A stretch of DNA of 64,000 nucleotides from JALHNI01 sp044226365. GTDB lineage: Bacteria > Acidobacteriota > Terriglobia > Bryobacterales > Bryobacteraceae. The stretch's first letter is position 1. Each line of letters opens with the position of its first letter. This document shows, one piece after another, positions 25,130 through 34,738 of the stretch. The translations under genes were made by a program, and so were the position numbers. The notes under the pieces are model-generated. The model saw nothing but the letters and a program-made list of their open reading frames with translations. It was not told where the DNA came from and made no database searches. The DNA lies in contig JBGAHE010000003.1 of NCBI GenBank assembly GCA_044226365.1, positions 1-64,000 on the forward strand, written 5' to 3'.

Positions 25130-25602
25130 GGCAGGAGGGGCTGCGTAGCGGGGCGAACGGAACGGTCGAAGACGAGCTCGCGGACGGGTTTGCCGTCGAG
25201 CTTGATTTGCGCGGTGTTGAGCTGGTCCGGAAGACGGTCCAGGAAGATGCGATTGGTGAGAGTCCAGCGGGCGGGGCCTTGCGGGGCGGGCAGTTCAAAG
25301 TAGGCCACGGCGAAGTGGACTTTCAGTTCGAGGCCAACCCATTTCTGCGGCACGGGACGGCCTTGGGCGTCGCGCACGACGAAAGCTTTCTGCAGAAAGC
25401 GCTGGACGAAGGCGTCGGCGGCAGGTTCGAAGTTGGCCTGGCGACCGTGCTGCTCCTGAAAGAGGCGTTCGAGGTCCTCGGTGTGCAGAAAGACCATAAC
25501 CTCGATCGCACGGCGCGCGGCGATGTACTCGACCTGCGCGATCGATGAGTGGTAGGTGTGGGCGCTCGCCAGTAGAGCGCCGAGACAGAGCAATAGCCGC
25601 AC
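25126..25602 (-). CDS. DUF6702-like exported protein
   Basis: The 158-residue product starts with GTG at 25602, overlapping the last base of the upstream stop (TAGTG). It has a signal peptide to about residue 14, then a beta-rich domain. The opening HTYHSSIAQVEYIAARRAIEV followed by HTEDLERLF fits the DUF6702 family, which has no known function. It is coupled to the M1 peptidase gene, as often seen for this family near peptidases. Confidence 0.65.
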   Translation of the reverse strand: MRLLLCLGALLASAHTYHSSIAQVEYIAARRAIEVMVFLHTEDLERLFQEQHGRQANFEPAADAFVQRFLQKAFVVRDAQGRPVPQKWVGLELKVHFAVAYFELPAPQGPARWTLTNRIFLDRLPDQLNTAQIKLDGKPVRELVFDRSVRPATQPLLP

Positions 25603-27914
25603 TAGGGCTGTCCGGCCGAATCGGAGACGGCAGCTTTGGGCTTGGCTTCCTGCATGGGGTTGCGGTCGCGTTTGCGTTTGAAGAGTTCGAACTGACGTTC
25701 GAGGGGCCGACGGGGGAAGTGATTGTTGGCGAGGTCGGTGTCCGCAGTTTCGAGATGCGGATCGAGCGTGATTTGCTTGATCTGCTTGGGCGTGATGATC
25801 AGCTTGGAGACGGCGGAATTGTCACGGCGCCAGATTTCGACGGGTAAGCGGAGTTCATCGGTGGAACCGTCGGTGTAGTCGATCTGGAGGATGACGGGCA
25901 TGACGAGCCCGCCGAGGTTCTTGAGGTCGACCAGATAGAAGTTCTCACCACTTTCGAGCAGTGCCTTCTCGTGATCTTCGAGCGAGTCGAGGAACTTCTT
26001 GTAGTCTTCGCGATCTTTGGCGGTGACGGCGAATTCGTCGTAGGTATTGTAGAAGTCCTTCAGTTCAGGTTTCGCGTCCACGAGCTTGGGAAGATCCTTG
26101 TTGCGTTGCTGGGAGATGGTGACGGGCTTGGCGTCCTTCTCCGTTTTCGAATAGGGCTTTTCCTTGTCGGGGTTCTTGGTGTCGAGGTGGAAGTGGCGCA
26201 CGTTGTCGAGCGAGAGGTCAGTGTGATCAGTGGAATAGAACCAGCCGCGCCAGAACCAATCGAGGTCGACGCCGGAGGCATCTTCCATGGTGCGAAAGAA
26301 GTCAGCGGGCGTGGGGCGCTTAAACTTCCAGCGGCGGGAGAATTCGCGGAAGGCGAAGTCGAATTGCTCGCGGCCGAGGATGGTTTCGCGCAGCATGTTT
26401 AAGCCGGTAGCGGTTTTCTGATAGGCGTTGGCGTAGAGGTTCTGCACGGAGTCCGACTGGGTCATGATGGCGTCGTGCGAGGGTCCGAGCATGTAGGCGA
26501 CGATGTCTTTGGGTTCGGCATCCTGCGAAGGATAGTTGTTTTCCCATTCCTGCTCGGAGAGGTATTGCAGGAAGGTGTTGATGCCTTCGTCGAGCCAGGT
26601 CCATTGACGCTCGTCGGAGTTGACGATCATGGGAAAGAAGTTATGGCCCACTTCGTGGATGACGACGGAAATGAGACCGTACTTGGTGCGGGCGGCGTAA
26701 GTGCCATCCTCAAGCGGGCGAGGACCGTTGAAGCAGATCATCGGATACTCCATGCCGCCGTTGACGACGCCATTGACCGAGATCGCCGTGGGGTAAGGGT
26801 AGGTGAAGCTGTACTTGCCGTAGACGTTTAGGGTGTGGACGATGGAGGCCGTGGAGTACTTGCCCCAGAGCGGATTGCCTTCTTTGGGATAGAGGGACAT
26901 GGCCATGACGCGGCGACCGTCGACGAGGTGGCCCTGGGCGTCCCAGATGAACTTGCGCGAGGTGACGAAGGCGAAGTCGCGAACGTTGCCGGCGTGATAG
27001 ATCCAAGTCTTCTTGCCTTTGGGCTTGGAGCCTTCGTTGGCCTTGGCTTCGTCGGGCGTGACGATCAGGACCGGCGAGGTGGCGGTTTCGGCTTGCTTCA
27101 AACGGTTGATCTGCGCGGGCGTGAGAACTTCCTTGGGGTTCTGCAGCGTACCGGTGGCGGCGAGAACGTGATCGTCGGGAACGGTGAGGCGGACTTGGTA
27201 GTCGCCGAACTCGAGAGTGAATTCGCCGGCGCCCAGGAACTGTTTGTGCTGCCAGCCGACGGCGTCGTAGTAGGCAGCCAAGCGCGGAAAAAACTGGGCA
27301 ATGCAATAGACCCAGTTGCCATCCTTCGCGAAGAACTCGGCGCCGGTGCGGCCGGGAATCTTCTTGGAGGGGTTGATGTTGTACTCCCAATCGATGCTGA
27401 AGATGACGCTGCCGCCGGGGGGGAGTTCGCGGGGCAAATCGATACGCATCATCGTGTCCTGGATGACGTAGCGAAGAGTATCGCCGCCGGCGTTCCTGAC
27501 CGACTTGATCCGATGGCCGCCCTGAAAGGTGGGCTGAAACTTGAAGGTCTGGAGCGCGGAATAAGGGAGGTTATGAAGGTCGCGCAGGGTACCGGAGGCG
27601 TTGCTGAGGGAATTGGGCGCCCAGATGTTCTGGTCGAGTTGCAGCCAAAGGTAGGTGAGGGTGTCGGGCGAGTTGTTCTGGTAGGTGATTTTCTCGGTGC
27701 CGGTGAGTCGCTGTTTCTCGTCGTCCAATTCGACGGAGATGACATAGTCGACCTTTTGCTGCCAGTAACGATGGCCGGGAGCGCCGGAGGCCGTGCGGTA
27801 GTCGTTGGGGGTCGGCAGCAGCGTGCCCAGTTGCCCGAAACGGTCAGCCGAGCCACGTTGAGTCTGGGCCGCCAACGGAAGGGCGAGTAAGAAAAGAGCC
27901 AGCCACAGGCGCAT
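25602..27914 (-). CDS. M1 family zinc metallopeptidase
   Basis: The 770-residue product has a signal peptide (MRLWLALFLLALPLAAQ). The zinc site is HEVGH (420-424) followed by the third ligand Glu 443, exactly HEXXH-x18-E, and the M1 exopeptidase signature GGMEYP lies near 382-387. The N-terminal beta domain spans about 45-230. Family members are aminopeptidases; the exported form would act in the periplasm on peptides. The C-terminal third is Lys/Asp-rich and less conserved. It is followed by the coupled DUF6702 gene. Confidence 0.92.
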   Translation of the reverse strand: MRLWLALFLLALPLAAQTQRGSADRFGQLGTLLPTPNDYRTASGAPGHRYWQQKVDYVISVELDDEKQRLTGTEKITYQNNSPDTLTYLWLQLDQNIWAPNSLSNASGTLRDLHNLPYSALQTFKFQPTFQGGHRIKSVRNAGGDTLRYVIQDTMMRIDLPRELPPGGSVIFSIDWEYNINPSKKIPGRTGAEFFAKDGNWVYCIAQFFPRLAAYYDAVGWQHKQFLGAGEFTLEFGDYQVRLTVPDDHVLAATGTLQNPKEVLTPAQINRLKQAETATSPVLIVTPDEAKANEGSKPKGKKTWIYHAGNVRDFAFVTSRKFIWDAQGHLVDGRRVMAMSLYPKEGNPLWGKYSTASIVHTLNVYGKYSFTYPYPTAISVNGVVNGGMEYPMICFNGPRPLEDGTYAARTKYGLISVVIHEVGHNFFPMIVNSDERQWTWLDEGINTFLQYLSEQEWENNYPSQDAEPKDIVAYMLGPSHDAIMTQSDSVQNLYANAYQKTATGLNMLRETILGREQFDFAFREFSRRWKFKRPTPADFFRTMEDASGVDLDWFWRGWFYSTDHTDLSLDNVRHFHLDTKNPDKEKPYSKTEKDAKPVTISQQRNKDLPKLVDAKPELKDFYNTYDEFAVTAKDREDYKKFLDSLEDHEKALLESGENFYLVDLKNLGGLVMPVILQIDYTDGSTDELRLPVEIWRRDNSAVSKLIITPKQIKQITLDPHLETADTDLANNHFPRRPLERQFELFKRKRDRNPMQEAKPKAAVSDSAGQP

Positions 27915-28006
27915 GTTTGGGAATCCTTACGTTTAGGTTAACGGAATGTTGTGTTTTGTAAAGGGTGCGGGGAGCTTCCGGGCGAGGGGAGTATACTTGT
28001 GGCATT

Positions 28007-29440
28007 ATGGGCAACCCTTTACGGCCGATCGGAGCGCGATCGCCGATGACGCCGATGGCCCGCCCCGGAGGTCCGCCGGGAGCGCGCCCACCGGTAGCGG
28101 CGAAGGGAGGCCCAGCGCGTAAGCCGACTATGACCGCGCCGAGCACGACGGCGCGCACGGCAGATCGCTATTTCGAGCTCAAGAGCGAGATTCACCGCAA
28201 GCTGATCGGCGTGCTGAACCTGGATAAGGTCTCGTCGCTGCCCAAGGACCGGGTGCGAGCGGAGATCGGCCGGGTGGTGGAGAAGCTGCTCGATGATGAG
28301 CGCGTGCCGATGACGGCGCAGGAAGAGAACCGGATCGTCGAGGAAGTGCTCGACGAGGTGCTGGGGCTGGGGCCGCTCGAGACGTTGCTGAAGGAGCCGT
28401 CGATTTCGGACATTCTGGTGAATGGTCCGCACAAGGTTTTTATTGAGCGCGCGGGCAAGCTGACGCTGACCGGCGTGCGGTTCAAAGACAACGCGCATCT
28501 GCTGCACATCATTGAGAAGATCGTGTCGCAGGTGGGGCGCCGGGTGGACGAGGCGAATCCGCTGGTGGACGCGCGTTTACTGGACGGGTCGCGCGTGAAT
28601 GCGATCATCCCGCCGCTGGCGCTGGACGGTCCGGCGCTTTCGATTCGCCGGTTCGGCCGGCATGTGATTACGTCCGATGAGATGGTGGCGAACAAGACCA
28701 TCATGCCGAGCATGCTGCGGTTTCTGGCGGCCTGCGTGGCGGCCAAGAGCACCATCCTGATTTCGGGCGGGACGGGTTCCGGAAAAACGACCACGCTGAA
28801 TGCGCTCTCGCGCTTCATTCCGGAGGAAGAGCGGATCATCACGATTGAGGACACGGCCGAGTTGCAGTTGCAGCAACGGCACGTGGTGAAATTCGAGACG
28901 CGGCCGCCGAGTTTGAACAAAGAAGGCGGCGTGAATCAGCGGGTGCTGGTGCGGACGGCTCTGCGCATGCGACCGGATCGGATTGTGATCGGCGAGTGCC
29001 GTGGCGCCGAAGCACTGGACATGCTGCAGGCAATGAATACGGGCGTGGAGGGATCCATGACGACGATCCACGCGAATACGCCGCGCGACGCGTTTTCCCG
29101 TCTGGAAGCGATGATGCTGATGGCGGATCTGGACATTCCGAGCAAGGTGCTGCTGCAGCAGCTATCGAGCGCGATCAAGCTGGTGGTGCAGGTTTCGCGC
29201 CTGTCGGATGGTTCGCGCAAGATTCTGAATATCTCCGAAGTGACGGGCGTGGAGAAGGGCCGCGTGATGACCGAAGACATTTTTGCCTTCGAGCGAACAG
29301 GCGTGCGTGACGACGGTAAGGTGCAGGGACGGTTCAAATGGACGGGCCATCAGCCGAAGATTTTGGACCGGTTGCGCATCATGGGCATTCCGCTGCCGAA
29401 TGGGGTATTCGACGAAGTGATGCCGGTGAACCTAGACTAG
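28007..29440 (+). CDS. cpaF: CpaF/TadA family type II/IV secretion ATPase
   Basis: The 477-residue product is a secretion ATPase. It has Walker A GGTGSGKT (254-261), the Asp box IITIEDTAELQL, the RMRPDRIVIGECRG Walker B region and the His box TTIHANTP. CpaF/TadA powers assembly of Flp/Tad pili. It starts with a Pro/Gly/Arg-rich N-terminal tail of about 45 residues. I chose ATG 28007; no good ribosome site is seen, and a TATACT box at 27992-27997 is too close for a long leader. No other tad/cpa gene is visible here, so the partners must be elsewhere or the protein serves another system. Confidence 0.88.
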   Translation: MGNPLRPIGARSPMTPMARPGGPPGARPPVAAKGGPARKPTMTAPSTTARTADRYFELKSEIHRKLIGVLNLDKVSSLPKDRVRAEIGRVVEKLLDDERVPMTAQEENRIVEEVLDEVLGLGPLETLLKEPSISDILVNGPHKVFIERAGKLTLTGVRFKDNAHLLHIIEKIVSQVGRRVDEANPLVDARLLDGSRVNAIIPPLALDGPALSIRRFGRHVITSDEMVANKTIMPSMLRFLAACVAAKSTILISGGTGSGKTTTLNALSRFIPEEERIITIEDTAELQLQQRHVVKFETRPPSLNKEGGVNQRVLVRTALRMRPDRIVIGECRGAEALDMLQAMNTGVEGSMTTIHANTPRDAFSRLEAMMLMADLDIPSKVLLQQLSSAIKLVVQVSRLSDGSRKILNISEVTGVEKGRVMTEDIFAFERTGVRDDGKVQGRFKWTGHQPKILDRLRIMGIPLPNGVFDEVMPVNLD

Positions 29441-29444
29441 TCGG

Positions 29445-30062
29445 ATGAGCGATACGACGTACAACGAGCCACAACTGGCACTGAACCGCATCTACACGCG
29501 CGGGGGTGACAGTGGCAAGACGAGCCTGGTGGGCGGTCAGCGGGTAGAGAAGGATGCATTGCGCATCGAATGTTTCGGGACGGTAGACGAGCTGAACTCG
29601 TTTGTGGGCGTGGCGCGGATCTCAGCGGCCGAACATGCGGCGACAGGGCATCTGGCCACGATCCTGCTGCGGGTGCAGCACGAGCTGTTCAACCTGGGAT
29701 CGATTTTGGCGACGCTGCCGGAGGACGTTCATCCGAAGCAGCCCCGAGTGACCGAAGTCGAAGTGACCCAGTTGGAGGCGGAGATCGATCAATACAACAG
29801 CCGGCTGCCGGCGTTGCGGTCGTTTGTGCTGCCGGGAGGGTGCCGGCTAAACGCGGAGCTGCATGTTTGCCGGACGGTGTGCCGCCGAGCCGAACGTCTA
29901 GCGGTGACGCTGGGCCGCGAGGCAGAAGTACCGACCGAGGCGATTCGATATTTGAACCGGCTCTCTGACGCGCTATTTGTATGGAGCCGTTGGGTTTGCA
30001 CGGTTTTGGGGGCGGAAGAAACGCTTTGGTCGCCGAATGAATCTTCTTCGGGACGGGGTTAG
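29445..30062 (+). CDS. PduO-type ATP:cob(I)alamin adenosyltransferase
   Basis: The 205-residue product has the family signatures IYTRGGDSGKTSL (ATP site), FGTVDELNSFVG and the helix LNAELHVCRTVCRRAERL with the conserved Arg/Glu, then YLNRLSDALFVW. The enzyme makes adenosylcobalamin from cob(I)alamin and ATP. The length is normal. It follows cpaF by four bases, so it is probably co-transcribed although the functions seem unrelated. A weak hairpin follows. Confidence 0.9.
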   Translation: MSDTTYNEPQLALNRIYTRGGDSGKTSLVGGQRVEKDALRIECFGTVDELNSFVGVARISAAEHAATGHLATILLRVQHELFNLGSILATLPEDVHPKQPRVTEVEVTQLEAEIDQYNSRLPALRSFVLPGGCRLNAELHVCRTVCRRAERLAVTLGREAEVPTEAIRYLNRLSDALFVWSRWVCTVLGAEETLWSPNESSSGRG

Positions 30063-30064
30063 CA

Positions 30065-30099
30065 CGCAACCGTTTCCCCGTTGCGACGTCTGTCTTTTT
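30065..30099 (+). terminator. possible weak terminator
   Basis: CGCAAC (30065-30070) pairs with GTTGCG (30080-30085), and a run of five T residues follows after nine bases. The stem is only six base pairs, so termination would be inefficient. Confidence 0.35.
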
Positions 30100-30101
30100 G
30101 A

Positions 30102-30128
30102 TTGACGCGTTTGGCGTTAGACTAGAAA
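30102..30128 (+). promoter_or_regulatory. possible sigma-70-like promoter for ctpA
   Basis: TTGACG at 30102-30107 resembles a -35 box, and TAGAAA at 30123-30128 could be the -10 with a 15-base spacer. A GGGGG-rich stretch precedes the ATG at 30154. The spacing is slightly short, so this is tentative. Confidence 0.35.
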
Positions 30129-30153
30129 TTGAACCTGAGGGGGTTCCTGGCAA

Positions 30154-31740
30154 ATGGCTCGTGGATGGCGTTCCTTCTTCTTCGTTCCGCTGATCATTAC
30201 GATGTCGGCCCTGATGGGCGGCTTTTTCGCGCCCGGCCCGGAAGAGGTGAGCGCGGCAACGACTGAAGACGACCTGCGTGAGTCGCAGAAGTTGTTCACG
30301 CGGGTTTTTGCCCTCGTGGAGGACAACTTTGCCGATCGCGTGACGCCGGATAAAGCCATTTATAAAGGCGCAATTCCGGGCATGCTGCGCACGCTCGACC
30401 CCCACAGCAATTTCTTCGATCCTAAAGATTACAAACAGATTCGCGAAGACCAACGCGGCCGGTACTACGGCGTGGGCATGTCGGTGGGTCCGAAGAATAA
30501 CAACACCATGGTGATCGCTCCGTTCACGGGCAGCCCGGCGTATAAGGCCGGCATTCGCCCGGGCGACATGATCATGGAAGTGAATGACAAGAAGACCGAC
30601 GGCTTGACCACCAGCGAAGTCGCCGACTTGTTGAAGGGACCGCGCGGCACGAAAGTGCAGATCTCGATTGCGCGCGAAGGTCTGGAAAAGCCGCTCATTT
30701 TCAACATTGTGCGCGATGAGATTCCGCGCAAGAGCGTGCAGGATGCGTTTTGGCTGAAGCCGGGCGTGATGTATATCGACGTGGAGAGCTTCAACGAGAA
30801 CACGAGCCGCGAAGTGGAAGACAACTTCAAGCGGCTGGGTGAGAAGAACGTAAAGGGCCTGGTGCTCGACCTGCGCGACAACCCGGGCGGCCTGCTGACG
30901 GAAGGCGTGGCCGTGGCCGATCGTTTCCTGCAGAAAGGCCAGAAGGTGGTGTCGCACCGTGGCCGTTCGTCGCCGGAAAAGCGCTACATGGCGCAGAACG
31001 GCAACCATGGCTTCGACTATCCAATCGTGGTGCTGGTGAATCGTTACTCGGCGTCGGCGGCGGAGATCGTCTCCGGGGCGTTGCAGGATCATGACCGCGC
31101 CTGGGTGTTGGGCGACAACACGTTCGGCAAGGGCCTGGTGCAGACGGTGTATCCGCTGAACGAGGATACAGGCTTGGCGTTGACGACAGCAAAGTACTAC
31201 ACGCCGAGCGACCGCCTGATCCAACGCGACTATTCGCACAAGAGCTTCTTCGACTACTACTACGCGAAGAACACCGATACGAAGAATCTGCAGGACGTGA
31301 AGATGACCGACGCCGGCCGCACGGTCTATGGTGGCGGCGGCATCTCGCCGGACGAGAAGTTCACGCCCGAGAAACTGAATCGCTTCCAAGTGGAATTGCT
31401 GCGCAAATCGGCGTTCTTCAACTTCACGGCCAAGTACTTCGGCGACAAAGAGGCTAAGCTGCCCACGGGTTGGGAGCCGGACCAGAACCTGCTGAACGAT
31501 CTGCACGCGTACCTGCTGAAGAACAAGTACGAGTTCACGGAAGCCGAATGGGCGGAGAACAATAGCTGGATCAAACAGCGCGTGAAGTACGAGTTCTACA
31601 TCACGGCTTTCGGCGTGGATGAAGCGCGTAAGTACGCGATTGAAATCGACCCGCAGGTGCTGAAGGCGATCGACAGCCTGCCGAAGGCCAAGCAGTTGCT
31701 GGAATCGGCCAAGAAGATGATCGTGCAGCGGTTGCGCTAA
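30154..31740 (+). CDS. ctpA: S41 family C-terminal processing peptidase
   Basis: The 528-residue product has an N-terminal membrane helix or signal peptide (about residues 6-28), a PDZ domain (about 105-190, with the GVGMSVG carboxylate-binding loop) and an S41 peptidase domain. The catalytic Ser 301 lies in NRYSASAAEI and the general base Lys 326 in TFGKGLVQ, 25 residues apart as expected. The C-terminal extension of about 110 residues is helical. Family members cut the C-termini of periplasmic or envelope proteins. It stands just upstream of the Omp85/TamB operon on the same strand, so an envelope role is consistent. Confidence 0.92.
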   Translation: MARGWRSFFFVPLIITMSALMGGFFAPGPEEVSAATTEDDLRESQKLFTRVFALVEDNFADRVTPDKAIYKGAIPGMLRTLDPHSNFFDPKDYKQIREDQRGRYYGVGMSVGPKNNNTMVIAPFTGSPAYKAGIRPGDMIMEVNDKKTDGLTTSEVADLLKGPRGTKVQISIAREGLEKPLIFNIVRDEIPRKSVQDAFWLKPGVMYIDVESFNENTSREVEDNFKRLGEKNVKGLVLDLRDNPGGLLTEGVAVADRFLQKGQKVVSHRGRSSPEKRYMAQNGNHGFDYPIVVLVNRYSASAAEIVSGALQDHDRAWVLGDNTFGKGLVQTVYPLNEDTGLALTTAKYYTPSDRLIQRDYSHKSFFDYYYAKNTDTKNLQDVKMTDAGRTVYGGGGISPDEKFTPEKLNRFQVELLRKSAFFNFTAKYFGDKEAKLPTGWEPDQNLLNDLHAYLLKNKYEFTEAEWAENNSWIKQRVKYEFYITAFGVDEARKYAIEIDPQVLKAIDSLPKAKQLLESAKKMIVQRLR

Positions 31741-31789
31741 TCGTTAACATTCCTAAGGCGTTTTCACCGGTTTGGTAGGATGGAGGCAA

Positions 31790-34738
31790 GTGCCCCGTTC
31801 CAGCGTCCTACTAGTTGGAATCCTCGTGTGGAGCGCCCGAGCCCAAGAACCGCCGTCTTTCGTCACAGACTCCCTGGCCGGTCTTCCCGTCCGGAGCATT
31901 CGCTTCGATCCGGCGTCGCAGCCTGTACCCGAAGCCGAGTTGCGGACGCTGCTGGCGATTCACGAAGGTGAGCCGCTAACGCGGCTGGGGGTGCGGCAAT
32001 CGATTACCGAGCTCTACAAGACCAATCGCTTTGACGGCATCCGTGTGGATGGCACCAGGAACGGCGACGGCGTGGACGTCGTGATCCGCACGACGCTGAA
32101 CTGGTTCATCGGTCGAGTGGCGGTGAAGGGTGTGCCGGATCCGCCGACGGCGGGCCAAGTGAACAACTCCACGAAGTTGGACCTGGGATCGTTACTCGAG
32201 TCTGGCCAGGTAAATCAGGCGGCGGAAGGACTGGCAAACACGCTGCGGCTGAACGGTCTGTACCAGAGCAAGATCGAGCAAGAGGTACAGCGGGATCCGG
32301 AGACGCAGACGGTGAACGTTTTCTTCAAGGTGGATGCGGGGCCGCGGGCGCGCCTGACGCGGCCGGAGTTTCAAGGCACGCTGCAGCAGACTCCCGCGGC
32401 ACTGATCCGCGCGAGCCGCTGGCCTTACGTGTTCGGCCTGTTCGCGAATTACCCATGGGGCTGGAAGCCGATGACGCAAAGCCGCCTGCAGAACGGCATT
32501 GACCGGATTCGGCGGACGTACATCAAAAAGAACTTCCTGATGGCGGCGGTGACGCTGGATGGCGTGCGTTACTCGTCGCAAACCAATTTCGCGCAGCCGG
32601 TGGTGCGGATTGAGGCGGGGACGCCGGTGGCGGTGCGGACCACGGGAGCCAAGCTGGGGCGCACAAAGCTGCGGCAGTTGGCACCGATCTATCAGGAGCA
32701 AAGCGTGGACCGGGCGTTGCTGCTGGAAGGCGCACGCAGCATTGAGCAGTACTTCCAAGCGGACGGGTATTTCGATGCCGAGGTCAGCTACGGCATTGCA
32801 GATCAGAACGGGCGCCGGACGATCGACTATCAGATTGCGCGCGGGGAGCGCTACAAGCTGACGTCGCTGCAAATCACGGGCAACCGCTACTTCAACCAGA
32901 AGACGCTGCTGGAACGTATGCAGACGACGCCGGCCACCTGGCTGCGCTATCGGCATGGTCGCTACAGCGAGCGGATGCTAGCGGCCGATCGCGAGGCGAT
33001 TCAGGATCTGTATCGCAGCAACGGCTTTCTGGAGGTGACGGTGAGCTCGCGGGTGGAAGATGCGCGGCAAGGGAAGGGTCTGGAGCAAGCGGTCTTTGTG
33101 ACGGTGGAAGAGGGTCAGCAAACGCTGGTGGGTAAGGTGGACCTGGAGGGCGTGACTGACGAGCGCGCGGAGTATCTGCGGTCGCTGTTGCAATCGCAAC
33201 CGGACCAGCCGTACAGCGAAGAGGGTGTGGCGGCCGATCGCGACGCGCTGCTGACCGAGTTCTACAACAACGGCTTCCTGGGCGCGACCGTCGACAGCGC
33301 CGTTGAGGTGGACGCAGCAAAGCGGCGCGTGGCGGTGAAGTTCACGATTCAGGAGGGACGGCAGCAGTTCATCCGGAAGATTCTGGTGGGTGGATTGGAA
33401 GCGACCGATGCGCAGCTGGTAGCCAGCCGGCTGCGGATGTCGCCGGGCGATCCGATCTCGCAGGGCCGGATGCTGGACACGCAGCGGCGGTTGTATGACC
33501 TGGGAATCTTCGCGCGAGTCGATATGGCGATTCAGAATCCGGAGGGGGTGGAGCAGAACAAGTATCTGCTGTACCAGGTGGAAGAGGCGCGCAAGTATTC
33601 GTTCACGTTTGGCGCTGGCGCGCAGATTGCGCGCATTGGCGGCGGGATCACCAGCTTTGACTCGCCGGCGGGGGGGACGGGGTTCAGTCCGCGGGTGCTG
33701 TTGGGTCTATCGCGGGGGAACATGTTCGGCGTGGGGCATACGGCGAGCGTGCAAACGCGGCTTTCGAACCTGCAGAACCGCGCGGTGCTCTCCTACCTGG
33801 CGCCGCAGTTCCGCGATAGCGATCGACTGAACCTGATTTTGACGGCGCTCTATGACGACTCGCGGAATGTGCGGACGTTTAACGCGCGAAGGCGCGAAGC
33901 GTCGGCACAGTTGGGACAGCGACTGTCACGCGCGAATACGATTCAGTACCGGCTGACCTATCGGCGCGTGGCCGTGGATGCGGACACGCTGAAGATTGAG
34001 CCGCAGCTGATTCCGCTGCTCTCGCAGCCAGTACGTTTGGGGATTGCTTCGCTGACGTTCATTCGTGATCGCCGGGACGATCCGCTGGACGCCAAGCGGG
34101 GCTGGTACAACACGGTGGACGCGGCGGTCTCGACACGGGCGTTGGCGTCGCAATCGGACTTCGCGCGGCTGCTGGGCCGCAATTCGTCCTATTACAAAGT
34201 GGGACGGGACATGGTGTTTGCCCGGACGGTGACGTTCGGCTGGCAGTACGGTTTTAGCGACAATCCGGTGCGCGATGTGCCGCTGCCGGAGCGCTTCTTT
34301 TCGGGCGGCGCGAACTCGCATCGTGGCTTCTCCGAGAATCAGGCGGGGCCGCGCGATTTGGTGACGGGCTTTCCGGTGGGCGGCAAGGCGGTGCTGATCA
34401 ATAGCCTGGAATTGCGCTTTCCTCTAGTGGGCGACAATCTGAGCGGCGTGCTGTTTCACGATGCGGGCAACGTGTATTCAAAGCTGAACGAGGTGAGCTT
34501 TCGGGTAAAGCAGCGTGACATCACGGACTTCAACTACATGGTGCACACGGTGGGTTTGGGCTTCCGGTATCGCACGCCGGTGGGGCCGATTCGCATCGAT
34601 ATCGGATTCAGTCCGAACTCGCCGCGATTTCAAGGATTTCAGGGAACGTATGAGGATCTGCTGTTCCAGCGCGGCGTGGCCACACGGCAGCGCGTGAATC
34701 AGTTCGCATTTCATTTTTCGCTGGGGCAGGCGTTCTGA
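31790..34738 (+). CDS. Omp85 family outer-membrane assembly protein with seven POTRA-like repeats
   Basis: I chose GTG 31790 (982 residues), which gives a normal signal peptide (MPRSSVLLVGILVWSARAQ); an in-frame TTG at 31772 would add six residues. Seven consecutive POTRA-like units can be counted, at about 33-100, 105-183, 186-275, 279-351, 354-441, 445-521 and 526-599. Most end in the xxGYFDAEV or xxGFLEVTV type of strand. A C-terminal 16-strand barrel (about 600-982) follows, closing with FAFHFSLGQAF. BamA usually has five POTRAs and TamA three. The coupled tamB-like gene points to a TamA-like role. The SurA-like gene lies between them. Confidence 0.9.
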   Translation: MPRSSVLLVGILVWSARAQEPPSFVTDSLAGLPVRSIRFDPASQPVPEAELRTLLAIHEGEPLTRLGVRQSITELYKTNRFDGIRVDGTRNGDGVDVVIRTTLNWFIGRVAVKGVPDPPTAGQVNNSTKLDLGSLLESGQVNQAAEGLANTLRLNGLYQSKIEQEVQRDPETQTVNVFFKVDAGPRARLTRPEFQGTLQQTPAALIRASRWPYVFGLFANYPWGWKPMTQSRLQNGIDRIRRTYIKKNFLMAAVTLDGVRYSSQTNFAQPVVRIEAGTPVAVRTTGAKLGRTKLRQLAPIYQEQSVDRALLLEGARSIEQYFQADGYFDAEVSYGIADQNGRRTIDYQIARGERYKLTSLQITGNRYFNQKTLLERMQTTPATWLRYRHGRYSERMLAADREAIQDLYRSNGFLEVTVSSRVEDARQGKGLEQAVFVTVEEGQQTLVGKVDLEGVTDERAEYLRSLLQSQPDQPYSEEGVAADRDALLTEFYNNGFLGATVDSAVEVDAAKRRVAVKFTIQEGRQQFIRKILVGGLEATDAQLVASRLRMSPGDPISQGRMLDTQRRLYDLGIFARVDMAIQNPEGVEQNKYLLYQVEEARKYSFTFGAGAQIARIGGGITSFDSPAGGTGFSPRVLLGLSRGNMFGVGHTASVQTRLSNLQNRAVLSYLAPQFRDSDRLNLILTALYDDSRNVRTFNARRREASAQLGQRLSRANTIQYRLTYRRVAVDADTLKIEPQLIPLLSQPVRLGIASLTFIRDRRDDPLDAKRGWYNTVDAAVSTRALASQSDFARLLGRNSSYYKVGRDMVFARTVTFGWQYGFSDNPVRDVPLPERFFSGGANSHRGFSENQAGPRDLVTGFPVGGKAVLINSLELRFPLVGDNLSGVLFHDAGNVYSKLNEVSFRVKQRDITDFNYMVHTVGLGFRYRTPVGPIRIDIGFSPNSPRFQGFQGTYEDLLFQRGVATRQRVNQFAFHFSLGQAF

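Noticed and set aside
26835..27890. 351-codon open frame on the plus strand
   Set aside because: It is antisense to the M1 peptidase, which has an exact HEXXH-x18-E site.
29689..31506. 605-codon open frame on the minus strand
   Set aside because: It is antisense to ctpA and pduO-type genes with clear motifs; the low-complexity, Arg/His-rich translation is a GC-driven shadow.
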